8,199 nucleotides of DNA. Origin: JAEHDI01 sp035455185. Its GTDB lineage: Bacteria; Acidobacteriota; Terriglobia; Bryobacterales; Bryobacteraceae. Location of the stretch: contig DATIFQ010000463.1 of the NCBI GenBank assembly GCA_035455185.1, positions 1-8,199 of the forward strand, given 5' to 3'. Shown piece by piece: positions 6,188-8,199 of the stretch (the stretch's first letter is position 1; each line of letters opens with the position of its first letter). The translations under genes were made by a program, and so were the position numbers. The notes beneath the pieces are model-generated. The model ran no database searches. It saw only the letters and a list, made by a program, of their open reading frames with translations, and was not told the origin of the DNA.

Positions 6188-7594
6188 TTACCTGGCCGTG
6201 ATAGGTTCGCGAGCGGCGGACGCGGATTCCACCCGGTAGACCGCTTCCTGCCCCGGTGCCAGCCAATGAGAGATCGTCAAACCGCGCTCGTCGCGCGTCG
6301 GGTGGCCTGTCGCCGAATGCGCGCCGCCCTCGACCTCTTTTCCGGACCAGTTCCACGAGAACACCTTCACGTCTTCACCCGGGAACGTGACCGCAACCCG
6401 TACACTTTCGCTCACGCTGTTGTTCACGATCATGAAGTATCGCTGTCCGCGTAAGTCGACGAATTCGCCAACAAGGAGCGGATGGCCCTCCCGGTCCGGC
6501 ACCAGCCGGGATACCAGGCCGTTCGGTGCGAATACTTCGCCCCCGCCGAACGCTTCGGGGTAGAACGAGGCCCGCGTCGTGGCCAGTCGCGTAAAGAGAT
6601 CCCCGTAATGGCGGTGAAAGCTTTTCTGCACGACACGAAGGTCTTCGTACGTCTGAGTGCGGTTCCAGTGTTCGTCCACGGGTGAGCGCCGGTAGTTTTC
6701 GTGAGGATGCCGCATGTAGTAGAAGAACCACGAGATCCCGTGTGCTCCGAATGCAAGTGTGGTGTTGAACTGCCACCGGATATCGTCCAAGTTTGGACAC
6801 CGGTAGCGGAAATGCCCGACGGACAGGATCGTATTCCAGAACGGCACGCCGTTACGGACCGCCGCCGCCCGGTACTCCTTGAGGTTCTCGTAGTAACGGT
6901 GATGTCCTTCGGTGCCGGGGTTCATTTGCGTGTAGCAGTCGTAGCTGATGAGATCGGCGTTGCTCTTGCGGACGTACTCGTCCAGATACTCTGCCCACGT
7001 ATTCGCGCCGGCGCGGGCGGTTGCCCCGGGATAGAGCGGAAGCAGGTTGGCGAACGGATGCAGGTTCGGTGCAGCCTGCTTCTGAATGCGGTAGCTCTCG
7101 AAGAAGGGTTCCTTCATCTCGGCTCCCGGCTCGTCCCCTACGTGGAAGCCGAACGTGGCCGGGTGACTCCCGAAGTCGCGGGCCGCGGCTCGCACCCCGT
7201 CAGCATAGCCCGGAGCTACGCCGCCGGACTTGCCCTTCCTCGCGTAACCCCTAGGATCACAAACAATCAGCTTCATTTTGCGTTTCTGCGCCCAGTCGAG
7301 CAGTCGCAGCATGTGCGCTTTCTGCTCCGGATCGTCGGGATTGAAGGTCGGACTCTGCGGCACGGTGAAGCCTGCTTCCGCCCATTCCTCGACCTCCGCT
7401 TCGTCCATGTGTTTCCCGTGCTCCGCGAGATTCGTGTAGCTCCAAAGGCTGACCGGGTAGGAATCCAGCCCGAATGATTGCGACTTCTGGATCATGGAAC
7501 GCAGATTCCCAGGAACCTCCTGGACCTGTTGGGAGAATACACTCACGGCCGCCAGCAGCGTGAATACGGCCACTGCGCCGACTCGATTCGCCAT
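6188..7594 (-). CDS. Secreted TIM-barrel glycoside hydrolase-like protein
   Basis: A 468-residue exported protein. Residues 1-21 form a Sec signal peptide (hydrophobic core VGAVAVFTLLAAVSVF, likely cleavage VFS-Q). Residues about 40-340 read as a clan GH-A-like barrel: FGLDSYPVSLW, then MKLIVCDPRGY, FGFHVGDEPG (148-157), LISYDCYTQ (215-223), a WNTILSVGH strand and HGISWFFYYMRHP (285-297). Asp154/Glu155 in GDEPG sit at the end of a central strand, where such enzymes carry the acid/base. The C-terminal 110 residues, with FMIVNNS and alternating hydrophobics, look like a small beta-sandwich. I cannot place it in a numbered GH family; it resembles beta-galactosidase-like proteins of unknown activity common in Acidobacteriota, Planctomycetes and Bacteroidetes. 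ATG 7594 is chosen over the longer frame from 7663 because a Shine-Dalgarno precedes it and the signal peptide starts there. Confidence 0.82.
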   Translation of the reverse strand: MANRVGAVAVFTLLAAVSVFSQQVQEVPGNLRSMIQKSQSFGLDSYPVSLWSYTNLAEHGKHMDEAEVEEWAEAGFTVPQSPTFNPDDPEQKAHMLRLLDWAQKRKMKLIVCDPRGYARKGKSGGVAPGYADGVRAAARDFGSHPATFGFHVGDEPGAEMKEPFFESYRIQKQAAPNLHPFANLLPLYPGATARAGANTWAEYLDEYVRKSNADLISYDCYTQMNPGTEGHHRYYENLKEYRAAAVRNGVPFWNTILSVGHFRYRCPNLDDIRWQFNTTLAFGAHGISWFFYYMRHPHENYRRSPVDEHWNRTQTYEDLRVVQKSFHRHYGDLFTRLATTRASFYPEAFGGGEVFAPNGLVSRLVPDREGHPLLVGEFVDLRGQRYFMIVNNSVSESVRVAVTFPGEDVKVFSWNWSGKEVEGGAHSATGHPTRDERGLTISHWLAPGQEAVYRVESASAAREPITAR

Positions 7595-7600
7595 GTTCGT

Positions 7601-7607
7601 CACCTTT
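7601..7607 (-). promoter_or_regulatory. Ribosome binding site deciding the TIM-barrel gene start
   Basis: On the minus strand this reads AAAGGTG, six bases before the ATG at 7594. It decides against the longer reading frame that opens at 7663, whose extra 23 residues are charged and would bury the signal peptide. Confidence 0.75.
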
Positions 7608-7651
7608 CTTCCCGGCCGGAACTTTACCGACTGTTCCCCGGCTGCCTCAAA

Positions 7652-7657
7652 ACTATA
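7652..7657 (-). promoter_or_regulatory. Possible -10 element for the minus-strand operon
   Basis: On the minus strand this reads TATAGT (five of six to TATAAT), 58 bases before the ATG at 7594, a sensible place for a promoter of the glycosidase-amidohydrolase-aminotransferase genes. No good -35 hexamer lies 16-18 bases further up, so either an activator is needed or the match is chance. Confidence 0.3.
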
Positions 7658-7824
7658 CTCCACTCCGACGAAACCGAAATGTGAACCCGCGGATCATCAA
7701 TTCGCCACTCCGTTGTGCCACAGGACCTTGACGAGGGACACCTGGGGCCCTATGTGATGCAAACAAGTAGCATTATCCGCTCGATCGGTTCTAGCGTTAG
7801 CGGGGATCTAGTGGCACACTTGGC

Positions 7825-7853
7825 GGACATCCACGGACATCCATGACATCCAC
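7825..7853 (+). repeat. Three tandem copies of a 10-bp unit
   Basis: GGACATCCAC (7825-7834), GGACATCCAT (7835-7844) and GACATCCAC (7845-7853) follow head to tail with a period of about one helical turn. They end eight bases before the -35 of the PadR promoter. This is a plausible multi-site array for a regulator bound on one DNA face, but a chance microrepeat cannot be excluded. Confidence 0.75.
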
Positions 7854-7860
7854 TACGGCC

Positions 7861-7890
7861 TTGCAATCGCGGCGCGATGTATTGTATCAT
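7861..7890 (+). promoter_or_regulatory. Sigma70-like promoter of the padR-type gene
   Basis: TTGCAA (7861-7866, four of six to TTGACA) and TATCAT (7885-7890, five of six to TATAAT) are 18 bp apart. Transcription would begin near 7897, giving a 5' leader of about 40 bases before the GTG at 7936. Confidence 0.55.
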
Positions 7891-7904
7891 GATACGTACT
7901 AGTA
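7884..7904 (+). promoter_or_regulatory. Palindromic operator candidate over the -10 box
   Basis: A perfect 12-bp palindrome GTATCATGATAC (7884-7895) covers the -10 element, and a second perfect palindrome TACTAGTA (7897-7904) follows one base later, over the expected transcription start. PadR-family dimers bind AT-rich palindromes of this kind in front of their own genes, so negative autoregulation is the natural reading. Confidence 0.6.
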
Positions 7905-7935
7905 GTCCGCATACAGGATTATGGAGTAAAGCGCT

Positions 7936-8199
7936 GTGAAGATGCCGGGGCGCAACGAGATTGAGAGCCTGTTGCCGCTGGCTCCAGTCGTGTTCGAAAT
8001 TCTCCTGGCGCTGGCCGATGGTGAGCGGCATGGATATGCGATCAAGCGCGAGGTCGCTCGACGAACCGATGGCAAGGTCAAACTTGGACCTGGCACCTTG
8101 TACGGCGCGATTAAGCGCGTGCTCTCACAGGGGCTGATAGAAGAGTCCGATACCCGGCCAGACCCACATCTCGACGATGAACGACGTCACTACTACCGG
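7936..8199 (+). CDS. PadR family transcriptional regulator (N-terminal part, cut by window end)
   Basis: The first 88 codons of a winged-helix regulator of the PadR family; the window ends in frame before the stop. Residues 16-46 give the first helices (PVVFEILLALADGERHGYAI, the last five being the typical HGYxI turn). GPGTLYGAIKRVL (51-63) is the recognition-helix signature and DERRHYYR (81-88) is the wing strand. The C-terminal dimerisation helix is off the edge. GTG 7936 is the first start after an in-frame TAA (7927-7929) and has GGAG nine bases upstream. An ATG two codons in is the alternative. In Acidobacteriota such regulators often precede large ABC-type permease genes; what follows here cannot be seen. 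It may also control the divergent TIM-barrel operon. Confidence 0.92.
   Translation, partial: MKMPGRNEIESLLPLAPVVFEILLALADGERHGYAIKREVARRTDGKVKLGPGTLYGAIKRVLSQGLIEESDTRPDPHLDDERRHYYR

Larger units (their letters stand above)
7595..7935. other. Divergent intergenic regulatory region
   Basis: This 341-bp gap separates the minus-strand TIM-barrel gene from the plus-strand PadR gene. No ORF here looks real. It holds the two start-proximal signals, a plus-strand hexamer pair TTGACG (7728-7733) and TATGTG (7751-7756) at exactly 17 bp but with a poor -10, an 8-bp inverted repeat pair (7714-7721 with 7811-7818), three tandem near-copies of a 10-mer, and a good promoter overlapped by a palindrome next to the PadR start. 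It is less GC-rich than the flanking genes near 7880-7925. Confidence 0.7.

Noticed and set aside
6701..7477. Plus-strand frame of 258 codons opposite the TIM-barrel gene
   Set aside because: Antisense shadow; no motif, no ribosome binding site and no neighbour to support it.
7714..7818. Perfect 8-bp inverted repeat TGTGCCAC / GTGGCACA, 89 bases apart
   Set aside because: Too short and too far apart to separate from chance; no transposase or target duplication accompanies it.
1..8199. CRISPR array, tRNA or rRNA genes, insertion sequences, toxin-antitoxin or defence genes
   Set aside because: I looked for spaced direct repeats, cloverleaf folds, transposase motifs and small paired genes and found none.

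Overview
The window looks like GC-rich chromosomal DNA from an environmental bacterium, most likely a metagenome contig. The gene mix points to Acidobacteriota of the Solibacter/Bryobacter type: tandem GH109-like Gfo/Idh/MocA proteins with a Tat leader, a secreted metal-dependent amidohydrolase, a secreted TIM-barrel glycosidase-like protein and a PadR regulator. That placement is inference from family content; no marker gene is present.

Layout. Positions 1-14 match the end of an Illumina adapter, so the left edge is a raw read end. Positions 15-245 hold no convincing gene. Positions 246-278 fold like group II intron domain V, with a possible domain VI up to about 310, and lie just upstream of the first gene. 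Plus-strand genes 338-1687 and 1701-2945 are tandem GH109-like paralogues, the first with a Tat signal and the second without. A short convergent spacer follows. On the minus strand, read right to left, come a secreted glycosidase-like protein (7594-6188), a small orphan reading frame (6083-5796), a secreted amidohydrolase (5792-4437) and a glutamate-1-semialdehyde-aminomutase-like class III aminotransferase (4440-3142). The last three are packed tightly (3-nt gap, then a 4-nt GTGA overlap). A 341-bp divergent intergenic region (7595-7935) carries a tandem 10-bp repeat, a sigma70-like promoter and a palindrome, and leads into a PadR-type regulator that runs off the right edge.

Working hypothesis (inference): the two converging gene sets scavenge amino-sugar- or amide-containing material. 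The envelope enzymes (GH109-like, TIM-barrel protein, amidohydrolase) would release amino compounds, and the cytoplasmic PLP enzyme would handle an imported amine. No transporter lies in the window and the substrate cannot be read from sequence. The points most worth checking are the intron 3' end, the exported/non-exported GH109 pair, the coupled amidohydrolase-aminotransferase pair, the orphan small gene between enzymes, and the palindrome over the PadR promoter.
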